Assembly (NCBI GenBank): GCA_024277555.1
Contig: JAJRUY010000073.1
Span: 1-6,064, forward strand
DNA from: Gammaproteobacteria bacterium
GTDB taxonomy: Bacteria; Pseudomonadota; Gammaproteobacteria; Chromatiales; Chromatiaceae
Length of the DNA: 6,064 nucleotides
Reading direction: 5' to 3'
Part shown: positions 1-5,856 of the stretch, piece after piece
How the letters are laid out: each line of letters opens with the position of its first letter
Position numbering within the stretch: position 1 is the stretch's first letter
The notes under the pieces: model-generated
What the model was told of the DNA's origin: nothing
The model's input: the letters and a program-made list of their open reading frames with translations, nothing else
Database searches by the model: none
Translations under genes and position numbers: made by a program

Positions 1-251
1 AGCACCGCTGTGACCACGGCGCTCAAATCCATGAGCGCGGGAGCAATGGGGCGCTTGCGCAGGTGCAGCACACCGGCTTCTGCTGCCAGAGCAGTGGTGA
101 CGGCGATGCCGATATTGATGAGCACCCCCCAGCCGAAGTAATACACCAGGGCGATGATTCCGGGAACCAGCGCCAGCAACACCTGTGCCATTAGGCGGGT
201 TACGTTGTTGGGCAGCTGCCCGTAGGGGGAAGTGTGTACGGGAAATTCCAT
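1..251 (-). CDS. rnfD: RnfD, electron transport complex membrane subunit (5' part only, cut by window edge)
   Basis: Translating the minus strand from the ATG at 251-249 gives 83 codons that begin MEFPVHTSPYGQLPNNVTRLM and stay open to the window edge. The TSP motif near residue 8 followed by a first hydrophobic segment (about residues 22-52, with VLLALVPGIIALVYYFGWG) is the typical N terminus of RnfD/RsxD. RnfD is an integral membrane subunit of the Rnf complex that carries covalently bound FMN; the flavinylation site lies beyond this window. The rnfC stop TGA shares its A with this ATG (TGATG), so translation is probably coupled. A Shine-Dalgarno AGGAG (257-261 on the plus-strand numbering) sits 5 nt before the ATG, inside the end of rnfC. 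Identity rests on the N-terminal motif plus position directly after rnfC, and both agree. Confidence 0.9.
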   Translation of the reverse strand, partial: MEFPVHTSPYGQLPNNVTRLMAQVLLALVPGIIALVYYFGWGVLINIGIAVTTALAAEAGVLHLRKRPIAPALMDLSAVVTAV

Positions 252-1819
252 CAATGCTCCTCGTTTTCCCTGGACTGTCGGGCCTTCTTCTCAGCCACGC
301 GCTTCATGGCCGCCTCGATGGCGGATTTTTTGGGATCAGGGGCGTTGGTGGCAGTCTTTTTCTCCAGTGCTTCCTTTTTCTGGCGCAGTCTTGCCTTGCG
401 CTCCCGCTCCAGGCGTTCCAGTCTTTGCGTCCGTGCTTCATGGCGGCGGCGAGCCTTTTCGGCTTGTTGTTTTTCCTTTTCCATGGCCCAGTTTTCGGTC
501 TTGGCGAAGCGGTAATACTGCACCAGGGGAATATGCGAAGGGCAGACCCAGGAGCAGCAGCCACATTCGATACAGTCGAAAAGATTGTATTCGCGGGTCT
601 TGTCCAGGTCTTTCGCCCGGGCATACCAGTAGAGCTGTTGCGGCAGCAGTTGCGCGGGGCACACTTCTACGCATTTTCCGCAGCGAATGCAGGGCAGTGC
701 CCTGTCCGGGGCGGGCGCTTCTTCCTGGCTGGCCACCAGAATGCAGTTGCTGCCCTTGGTTAGAGGGATGCTGTCGTTACCCAGGGTAAAGCCCATCATG
801 GGGCCGCCGAGAATCAGTTTGTAGGCCTGGTCGGTATACCCGCCAGCTAGCTGTATCACCTGGGGCAGGGGGGTGCCGAAGGCTACCTCCAGATTGCCGG
901 GGCTGGTGATGCCCGCTCCTGTAACCGTCACCAGGCGGCTCAACAATGGCCGTGCCGCTATAACCGCATCGGTCACGGCGGCGGTGGTGGCGACGTTCAT
1001 GCAGATCACGCCAATTTCTGCAGGGATGCCGTGAGAAGGCACTTCCTTTCCGGTGAGTACCTTGATCAATTGCTTTTCCCCGCCCATGGGGTAGCGGGTG
1101 GCGACCTGCACCACCTGCACGTTTTGCAGACCGGATTCTGTGACGGCCCGGCGCATGGCAGCGATGGCTTCAGGCTTGTTGTCCTCGATGCCGATCAGAC
1201 ATTCTTGGGCCTCTGCCACATGCAGCAGGATCTCTATGCCTTCCACGATGCGATCCGCCTGCTCGCGCATCAGCAGATCATCGCAGGTGATATAAGGCTC
1301 GCATTCCGCGCCGTTGATTACCAGAGTCTGAATGGGGCGGTCGGGGCCGTGGTTGAGCTTGACGCTGGTGGGAAAGGCAGCGCCGCCCAAGCCCACGATT
1401 CCCGCCCAGCGAATACGCTCGCGCAGCACCGACGGGTCGAGGTCGGCGTAATGGGGCAGGGGTTCCGGCAGCTCGCCCCACTCATCTTTTCCATCTGTCT
1501 GCAGGAGAATGCAAGGTGCGCTCAATCCTGATGGGTGGGGGACGGGGTGTTCCTCAATGCCCAATACAATGCCGGAGCTAGGGGCATGAATGGGAGCGCC
1601 GATGTATTCTGTGCTGCGGGCAATAATCTGTCCCTTATAGACATGCTCGCCAGCTGTGACAACTGGTTCCGCCATGGAACCGATATGTTGTTGCAGCGGC
1701 AGGGTAAGGATTTCAGGAAGGGGAACCTTGCCCAAAAATTTTCCGGCGGACAGGGATTTCTTGTCCGGCCGGTGAATGCCTCCATGGAAATCCCAATGCC
1801 CTGGATTACTGGTGATCAA
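251..1819 (-). CDS. rnfC: RnfC, NADH-binding, 2x[4Fe-4S] subunit of the Rnf complex
   Basis: RnfC is the peripheral subunit that takes electrons from NADH through FMN and passes them to iron-sulfur clusters of the Rnf (Rsx) ion-translocating oxidoreductase on the cytoplasmic face of the membrane. The 522-residue protein shows the usual N-terminal barrel-like region with FHGGIHRPDKK (about 11-21), the glycine-rich nucleotide/FMN segment GIVGLGGAAFPTSVKL (about 140-155), INGAECEPY (about 168-176), the SLBB-like region (about 295-365), and two ferredoxin motifs with C377/C380/C383/C387 and C416/C419/C422/C426. Residues from about 440 to the end are rich in K, R, E and A and probably form a helical or coiled-coil tail; it is short compared with the long repeat tail of E. 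coli RsxC. The start is TTG at 1819-1817, overlapping the rnfB stop as TTGA, with AGGAG (1828-1832) 8 nt upstream. No better in-frame ATG precedes FHGG. Confidence 0.95.
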   Translation of the reverse strand: MITSNPGHWDFHGGIHRPDKKSLSAGKFLGKVPLPEILTLPLQQHIGSMAEPVVTAGEHVYKGQIIARSTEYIGAPIHAPSSGIVLGIEEHPVPHPSGLSAPCILLQTDGKDEWGELPEPLPHYADLDPSVLRERIRWAGIVGLGGAAFPTSVKLNHGPDRPIQTLVINGAECEPYITCDDLLMREQADRIVEGIEILLHVAEAQECLIGIEDNKPEAIAAMRRAVTESGLQNVQVVQVATRYPMGGEKQLIKVLTGKEVPSHGIPAEIGVICMNVATTAAVTDAVIAARPLLSRLVTVTGAGITSPGNLEVAFGTPLPQVIQLAGGYTDQAYKLILGGPMMGFTLGNDSIPLTKGSNCILVASQEEAPAPDRALPCIRCGKCVEVCPAQLLPQQLYWYARAKDLDKTREYNLFDCIECGCCSWVCPSHIPLVQYYRFAKTENWAMEKEKQQAEKARRRHEARTQRLERLERERKARLRQKKEALEKKTATNAPDPKKSAIEAAMKRVAEKKARQSRENEEH

Positions 1820-2385
1820 GATTGTTGCTCCTGTGCCTCGAGTTCCTGGTCATCACTGTTCGGGAAGGGCCATTTCCAGTTGCTGAGGGTGGTTTTCACC
1901 GGCACCATGTCGATGCATTCCACCGGGCAGGGCGGTACGCAGAGTTCACAGCCGGTGCATTGCTCGGCGATGACGGTATGCATCTGCTTGGCGGCGCCGA
2001 CAATGGCATCCACCGGGCAGGCCTGGATGCAAAGGGTGCAGCCGATGCATTCGTCTTCACGGATATGGGCAATGAATTTTTCCCCCTTGGCAGGACCTTC
2101 GTTTTCCAGGGGTACAGGCTCCTTGCCCAGGAGATCGGCCAGCGCCAGCATACCGGCTTCGCCGCCGGGAGGGCAGAGGTTGATCTCCGCTTTCCCTGCG
2201 GCAATCGCCTCGGCATAGGGGCGGCAGCCGGCAAATCCGCATTGCCCACACTGGGTCTGGGGCAGGATGGCATCGATCCTGTCCACCAGGGGGTCTCCTT
2301 CCACCTTGAAGCGGATGGCGGAATAGCCCAGGAGCAGGCCGAAAGAGACCGACAGCGCTGTAATGGCGAGGATGGCGGTGAGCAT
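1816..2385 (-). CDS. rnfB: RnfB, iron-sulfur subunit of the Rnf complex
   Basis: RnfB is the membrane-anchored ferredoxin-like subunit that relays electrons between RnfC and the rest of the Rnf/Rsx complex (or soluble ferredoxin). The 189-residue product starts with one transmembrane helix (about residues 2-22), then the 4Fe-4S domain with CGQCGFAGC and a distal cysteine (C46, C49, C54, C71; followed by PPGGEAG), and then two ferredoxin repeats: C113/C116/C119/C123 and C143/C146/C149/C153, each ending in CP. Spacing and length are normal for gammaproteobacterial RnfB. The ATG at 2385-2383 is one base after the rnfA stop (TGACATG). No strong Shine-Dalgarno is visible there, so translation is probably coupled to rnfA. 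The stop TGA overlaps the rnfC TTG. All cluster cysteines are present. Confidence 0.96.
   Translation of the reverse strand: MLTAILAITALSVSFGLLLGYSAIRFKVEGDPLVDRIDAILPQTQCGQCGFAGCRPYAEAIAAGKAEINLCPPGGEAGMLALADLLGKEPVPLENEGPAKGEKFIAHIREDECIGCTLCIQACPVDAIVGAAKQMHTVIAEQCTGCELCVPPCPVECIDMVPVKTTLSNWKWPFPNSDDQELEAQEQQS
1828..1832 (-). promoter_or_regulatory. Shine-Dalgarno that sets the rnfC TTG start
   Basis: AGGAG on the minus strand lies inside the last codons of rnfB, 8 nt before the TTG that overlaps the rnfB stop codon. It supports the non-ATG start of rnfC and translational coupling with rnfB. Confidence 0.7.
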
Positions 2386-2386
2386 G

Positions 2387-2968
2387 TCAGCCGGATACCA
2401 GTCCGGAGAAGCCCATGAATGCCATGGACATCAGCCCGGCGGTGATCAGGGCGATGGCATTGCCCTTGAACGGCTCTGGCACATCGGCGACATTGACGCG
2501 CTCGCGCACTGCGGCAAACAGTACCAGTACCAGGGAAAAGCCAACGGCTGCGCCGAATCCATACAGTGCGGATTCCACGAAATTGTGCTGCTCCTGGATG
2601 TTGAGCAAGGCCACACCCAGTACCGCGCAGTTGGTGGTGATCAGGGGCAGGAAAATACCCAGCACCTGATACAGCAGCGGGCTGGTCTTGTGCATGACCA
2701 TTTCGGTGAACTGCACCACCACGGCGATAACCAGAATAAAGGCGATGGTGCGCATGTATTCCAGTCCCAGTGGCTCCAGCATCCAGGTGTTGACCAGATA
2801 GCTGGCCACGGAGGAAAGGGTCAGGACGAAAGTCGTCGCCAGCCCCATGCCCATGGCGGTTTCCAGCTTGCGGGATACGCCCATGAACGGACACAGGCCG
2901 AGAAATTTCACCAGCACGAAGTTGTTTACCAGCACGGTGCTGACGAGGATGAGGGCGTATTCCGACAT
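2387..2968 (-). CDS. rnfA: RnfA, integral membrane subunit of the Rnf complex
   Basis: RnfA is a six-helix inner-membrane subunit that pairs with RnfE to form the ion-translocating core of the Rnf/Rsx complex. The 193-residue protein is hydrophobic throughout, with the family-typical start MSEYALILVSTVLVNNFVLV, the LGLCPFMGVS segment (C26), the TTNCAVLGVALLN segment (C114), and the C-terminal PEPFKGNAIALITAGLMSMAF. In solved Rnf complexes the equivalents of these two cysteines help bind a [2Fe-2S] cluster within the membrane at the RnfA/RnfE interface; both are intact here. Length matches the family. The ATG at 2968-2966 has no clear Shine-Dalgarno. It is the first rnf gene, 68 nt after galU, and its stop is 1 nt before rnfB. 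Confidence 0.96.
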   Translation of the reverse strand: MSEYALILVSTVLVNNFVLVKFLGLCPFMGVSRKLETAMGMGLATTFVLTLSSVASYLVNTWMLEPLGLEYMRTIAFILVIAVVVQFTEMVMHKTSPLLYQVLGIFLPLITTNCAVLGVALLNIQEQHNFVESALYGFGAAVGFSLVLVLFAAVRERVNVADVPEPFKGNAIALITAGLMSMAFMGFSGLVSG

Positions 2969-3036
2969 TGTCAGTTGGTATGATTCTGTGGTGTCTGCAT
3001 GATAAGTGATTCAGGCGTGAGATGCCTTGACAATAC
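2969..3036 (-). other. galU-rnfA spacer
   Basis: This 68-nt gap is the longest between minus-strand genes here. It holds an imperfect inverted repeat (3011-3030: TCAAGGC against GCCTGA, one bulged A, 7-nt loop, minus-strand reading) with no U-run after it. Also present are a TTGTCA and a TATCAT that are 23 nt apart, too far for a standard sigma-70 promoter. Neither a convincing terminator nor a convincing promoter can be called, so read-through from galU into rnf is possible but unproven. Confidence 0.4.
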
Positions 3037-3903
3037 TCATGCGCTGCTGCCGGGTTTCCCCGGCTGAGGAGGTCCGTCGCTGGCGGAAAAATGGCTGTAA
3101 AAATAGTTGGTGGCCTCGACGAAACCGTGGATGCTGCCGCAGTCGAAACGCCGGCCGCGGAACTTGTAGGCGATGACGCCGCCATTGCTGATCTGGCTCT
3201 TTATGGCATCGGTGATCTGCACTTCTCCACCCGCGCCGGCAGGCGTGTTGCGCAGCAGATCGAAAATGTCCGGCGTCAGGATGTAGCGCCCGATAATGGC
3301 CAGGTTGCTCGGCGCTGCGCCCTGGGGCTTTTCCACCATGTCTTCGACACGGTACAGTCCGGGTGCGATTTCAACACCGGAAATGATGCCGTACTTGTGG
3401 GTGTCCTGTTCGGGAACCTCTTCGATGGCGATGATGCTGCAATGGTGCTGCTCGTAGATCTTCAGCATTTGCGCCAGGATGCCGTCCTGTCCGTGCTCGC
3501 CAATGCACAAATCGTCTGCCAGCACCACACCGAAGGGCAGGTCGCCGATCAGGGGTTCGCCGCTGAGAATGGCGTCTCCCAGGCCTTTCATTTTTTTCTG
3601 CCGGATGTAGGAGAAGGTGCAGGTTTCCATCAGACGGTTGGTTTCTTCGAGCAGTGATTCCTTGTCTGTGCCCTGAATTGTGTCTTCGATGACGCGGTTG
3701 TTGTCAAACAGATCTTCGATGGCATGTTTGCCGCGGCCAGTGACGATGGCGATGTCGGTCATGCCCGCATTGGCCGCTTCTTCCACGCCGTACTGGATCA
3801 GGGGCCGGTTGACGATGGGCAGCATTTCCTTGGGAATGGATTTTGTCGCTGGCAAGAATCTGGTGCCGTAGCCTGCGGCAGGGAAGAGACATTTTTTTAT
3901 CAT
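3037..3903 (-). CDS. galU: UTP--glucose-1-phosphate uridylyltransferase (GalU)
   Basis: GalU is the cytoplasmic enzyme that converts glucose-1-phosphate and UTP to UDP-glucose and pyrophosphate, supplying glucosyl units for LPS core, capsule or exopolysaccharide and related pathways. The 288-residue protein has the nucleotidyltransferase signature FPAAGYGTRFLPATKSIPKE (about residues 7-26), the VVLADDL segment (about 126-132) with the metal-binding aspartates, MVEKP (about 189-193), IIGRYIL (about 204-210), GGEVQITDAI (about 226-235) and RRFDCG near the C terminus, all in family order and at normal length. The short tail after FYSHF is proline/glycine rich and looks non-essential. In the QKKMKGLGDAIL segment an Asp stands where many bacterial GalU have His. 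The ATG at 3903-3901 is preceded by TAAGGAAA (3912-3919), which also contains the stop of the upstream gene, 13 nt away; co-transcription is likely. Confidence 0.96.
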   Translation of the reverse strand: MIKKCLFPAAGYGTRFLPATKSIPKEMLPIVNRPLIQYGVEEAANAGMTDIAIVTGRGKHAIEDLFDNNRVIEDTIQGTDKESLLEETNRLMETCTFSYIRQKKMKGLGDAILSGEPLIGDLPFGVVLADDLCIGEHGQDGILAQMLKIYEQHHCSIIAIEEVPEQDTHKYGIISGVEIAPGLYRVEDMVEKPQGAAPSNLAIIGRYILTPDIFDLLRNTPAGAGGEVQITDAIKSQISNGGVIAYKFRGRRFDCGSIHGFVEATNYFYSHFSASDGPPQPGKPGSSA

Positions 3904-3916
3904 GATAATTGTTTCC

Positions 3917-4405
3917 TTACTTGCGTAGTTTCCAAGTGGTTTTATCGTGCTTGTCGATGAGATGATGTTGTATCAGCCATTCCCGCGCATCTTCGGCGTC
4001 TTCCTCAAACCAGGCTTTGCTGGAGCCGAGACGAAAGCTGTAGCCCCATTCGTCCATGTCTTTGAACATGCGTTCACGGCCAAATCCGGGCAGATGATCC
4101 GCAAGCAGAATCTGCAAATAGCAGACGCCGTTTTCTTCATCATAACCGCCACCTGCGTCCGTGTGCAGATGTTGTCTTCTTTCGTCATCCATGCAGATGT
4201 AGTGGCAGGTTTCGTGAAATGCGGAATGCAGTGGCGTGTCGCTGCGCACCAGCAAAGCGCCGCCGATCAGCCCGGCTTCGGGATCGCCGAAATGGGAGCC
4301 GGGAACCGGATTGCCATCAGCCACATGCTGTAGTTGCATGCCGTATTTTCCGATCAGATCAGCAAGGGATGCACCTGGCGGATCGCTGCATAGCAGAACC
4401 CCCAT
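3917..4405 (-). CDS. Conserved hypothetical protein with HExxH motif, putative minigluzincin-like zinc metallopeptidase
   Basis: I do not recognise a named family with a known function. The 162-residue protein has no signal peptide or membrane helix and is probably cytoplasmic. Its key feature is FHETCHYICMDDERR (residues 63-77): H64-E65-x-x-H68 fits a zinc-peptidase active site, and the acidic DEENGVCYLQILLAD segment (89-103) about 22 residues later could supply the third ligand (E90 or E91), as in small gluzincins of the ImmA/IrrE type. The C-terminal half has a well-ordered, conserved look (MDEWGYSFRLGSSKAWFEEDAEDAREWL). The ATG at 4405-4403 directly follows the rhodanese stop (TGAATG), with GGGAG (4415-4419) 9 nt upstream. 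It ends 13 nt before galU. That the reading frame is a real gene is well supported by packing and ribosome site; peptidase activity is inference from the motif alone. Confidence 0.85.
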   Translation of the reverse strand: MGVLLCSDPPGASLADLIGKYGMQLQHVADGNPVPGSHFGDPEAGLIGGALLVRSDTPLHSAFHETCHYICMDDERRQHLHTDAGGGYDEENGVCYLQILLADHLPGFGRERMFKDMDEWGYSFRLGSSKAWFEEDAEDAREWLIQHHLIDKHDKTTWKLRK

Positions 4406-4834
4406 TCAGCACTGCTCCCAGGGCAGCCCCCGAAAGCGCCAGCCGTTGATGGTGCTGCGCTGGTGATGTTCGTTCAGATCGCCTTCAAAGCCCTCATCCA
4501 CATTGTAGATATCCGTCAGGCCTGCTTCCAGCAAATGCTTGCCCGCTTCCAGGGAGCGCTGACCGCTGCGGCAGATGAGAATCACCGGAGCGCAAGGGTG
4601 TTCCTTGTCGCAGACCACGCCGCCGAGGAGCAGCTTGCGGATGTCAGTGACGAAATCCGGATTGATCTCCCAATTGGGTTCGTCGATCCAGGGTATATGC
4701 ACCGCGCCTACCGGGTGTCCGACGAACAGGTATTCCATGTTGGAGCGGACATCGACCAGCACCGCACGCGGGTTGTCCTGCAAGAGCTTGTGGGCTTCTT
4801 TGGCTGAAAGGTTCAATGGCGATGATGTTTCCAT
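4406..4834 (-). CDS. Single-domain rhodanese-like sulfurtransferase
   Basis: Rhodanese-fold proteins carry persulfide sulfur on an active-site cysteine and pass it to acceptors such as thiols or cyanide. The 142-residue product is one rhodanese domain: LSAKEAHKLL (9-18), AVLVDVRSNMEYLFVGHPVGAVHIPW (24-49, the CH2A-like region), and the active loop CRSGQRS with C88 in the expected CxxGxR form, then a C-terminal GFEGDLNEHHQRS...NGWRFRGLPWEQC tail. This tail is typical of a conserved subgroup of proteobacterial rhodaneses. No signal peptide is seen, so it is probably cytoplasmic. The ATG at 4834-4832 has GGAAAG about 7 nt upstream. It is the first minus-strand gene, directly abutting the HExxH gene; the physiological acceptor cannot be told from sequence. 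Confidence 0.9.
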   Translation of the reverse strand: METSSPLNLSAKEAHKLLQDNPRAVLVDVRSNMEYLFVGHPVGAVHIPWIDEPNWEINPDFVTDIRKLLLGGVVCDKEHPCAPVILICRSGQRSLEAGKHLLEAGLTDIYNVDEGFEGDLNEHHQRSTINGWRFRGLPWEQC

Positions 4835-4856
4835 AGTGCTTTCCGGATAATATGAT
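4828..4856 (+). promoter_or_regulatory. Candidate sigma-70 promoter for the acyltransferase gene
   Basis: On the plus strand TTTCCA (4828-4833) and TATGAT (4851-4856) are 17 nt apart and match the consensus boxes at 4 and 5 of 6 positions. The start point would be about 4863, some 26 nt before the ATG at 4889. The -35 box overlaps the first codons of the divergent rhodanese gene. This is only a consensus match. Confidence 0.3.
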
Positions 4857-4868
4857 CAAATCTTGGGA

Positions 4869-4874
4869 ATTATA
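4869..4874 (-). promoter_or_regulatory. Candidate sigma-70 -10 box for the rhodanese-HExxH-galU(-rnf) transcript
   Basis: A perfect TATAAT reads on the minus strand about 35 nt before the rhodanese ATG. Transcription would start near 4862, giving a leader of roughly 28 nt that contains the GGAAAG ribosome site. The -35 region at the right distance (GGTTTT or GTTTTC) is poor, so the promoter would be weak or activator-dependent. The assignment is inference. Confidence 0.35.
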
Positions 4875-4888
4875 GAACATGGTTGAGC

Positions 4889-5782
4889 ATGAAAACCCGC
4901 TTGTTGCGTTATTTTATTCGTTTTCTGAGTATTTTGCCCCTGCCGTTGCTAAGAGCGGGGGGGCGCCTTGCTGGCTGGCTGGCGTATTGTATTCCCAACC
5001 GGGAGCTGGCCAACGCCCGCACCAACCTGAAAATGTGCTTCCCCGGTTTGTCTGCGGACGAACATGAGGCTTTGCTAAGAGCCACGCTGAAGGAAAACGC
5101 CACTACCCTGCTGGAAATGCCGGTGGTTTGGTATGGCGATACGGATGCCTGGCTGAAGCGCCTGGATATGGGAAGCGTACCAGACGATATTCAGCGCCTC
5201 ATGCAGCAGGGCAAGGGAGTGGTGGTGGCCATACCGCATTTGGGCAATTTCGAGATCGGCGTACATTTCTTTGGCGCCATCGGCAAGGCGACGGGGCTGT
5301 ACCGTCCTCCGCGCAAGGAGGGTCTTGAATCGGTGATGCTGGAAGGGCGAAACCGCCCGGGGCAGAACCGGATGGTGGCGACGAACAGGCAGGGCATCAA
5401 GGCATTGTACCAGGCGCTGAACAAGGGAGAATTGATCGTGATTCTGCCGGATCAGCAGCCGAAAACCGCCAAGGGAGGCGCTGTATTTGCCCCCTTTTTC
5501 GGTGTGCCGGCGCTGACCATGACCCTGGTGAACCGATTTGCCCGCAAGACCGGAGCGCCGGTCTATTTTGTTGCCTTTGTACGCACCGGCGCAAAACCTG
5601 AATACAAGGCGATTGGCCTGCAGGCAGGGGATGCCATTGCCAGCGAGGATGCGGAAGTGGCTGCCACAGAGCTGAATGCAGGGGTGGAAAAGCTGGCGAG
5701 ACAGTATCCAGCGCAATATCAATGGACCTACCGCCGTTTTCGGGCGCAGCCTGATGGTGTGAATCCATACAAAAAAAACTGA
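4889..5782 (+). CDS. LpxL/HtrB-family lysophospholipid (lipid A secondary) acyltransferase
   Basis: Members of this family transfer a fatty acyl chain from acyl-ACP to a lipid A precursor at the inner face of the cytoplasmic membrane. The 297-residue protein has a hydrophobic N-terminal anchor (about residues 8-34), the HX4E catalytic motif in IPHLGNFE (H117, E122), the substrate-binding YRPPRKE (138-144), LPDQQP (186-191), FAPFFGVPA (200-208) and the C-terminal QYQWTYRRFR (277-286), all in family order at normal length. Which paralogue it is (LpxL, LpxM or another) cannot be settled. The start is uncertain: ATG at 4889 is preferred, but an in-frame TTG at 4883 would add two residues; neither has a strong Shine-Dalgarno. 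It diverges from the rhodanese gene. A run of seven G (4967-4973) lies early in the gene, and the 3' end reads A AAA AAC TGA. Confidence 0.92.
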   Translation: MKTRLLRYFIRFLSILPLPLLRAGGRLAGWLAYCIPNRELANARTNLKMCFPGLSADEHEALLRATLKENATTLLEMPVVWYGDTDAWLKRLDMGSVPDDIQRLMQQGKGVVVAIPHLGNFEIGVHFFGAIGKATGLYRPPRKEGLESVMLEGRNRPGQNRMVATNRQGIKALYQALNKGELIVILPDQQPKTAKGGAVFAPFFGVPALTMTLVNRFARKTGAPVYFVAFVRTGAKPEYKAIGLQAGDAIASEDAEVAATELNAGVEKLARQYPAQYQWTYRRFRAQPDGVNPYKKN

Positions 5783-5814
5783 CCGTCTTCCCTGTGAAAA
5801 GAGGTGGTGGTCAG
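5779..5814 (+). terminator. Possible weak intrinsic terminator after the acyltransferase gene
   Basis: CTGACC (5779-5784, including the stop codon) pairs with GGTCAG (5809-5814), and an inner TCTT/AAGA match (5786-5789 with 5799-5802) can add to the stem. Only ATTTTG follows, with four T residues, and the stem is loose, so termination would be inefficient or the structure may serve another purpose. Confidence 0.35.
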
Positions 5815-5856
5815 ATTTTGCCAGGGCTTGCACGGATGGCGCTTGCTTTGCCATTT

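Noticed and set aside
3011..3030. Intrinsic terminator between galU and rnfA
   Set aside because: The stem is short with a bulge and there is no U-run after it on the minus strand.
3027..3032. TTGACA -35 box on the plus strand in the galU-rnfA spacer
   Set aside because: No -10-like sequence lies 16-18 nt downstream, and it would drive antisense transcription into galU.
1896..3185. Long minus-strand open frame of 429 codons overlapping rnfB, rnfA and the end of galU
   Set aside because: It lies in a different frame of the same strand across three well-recognised genes, and its sequence is low-complexity R/A/S/P-rich as expected of a shadow frame.
4879..5067. Plus-strand 62-codon frame starting ATG at 4879
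   Set aside because: It overlaps the acyltransferase N terminus in another frame and shows no family features; the overlapping frame has the HX4E motif and full-length family match.
5075..5854. Minus-strand open frame of 259 codons opposite the acyltransferase gene
   Set aside because: It is antisense to a gene with clear catalytic motifs, has no family resemblance, and is rich in R, H, Q and P as is usual for antisense frames.
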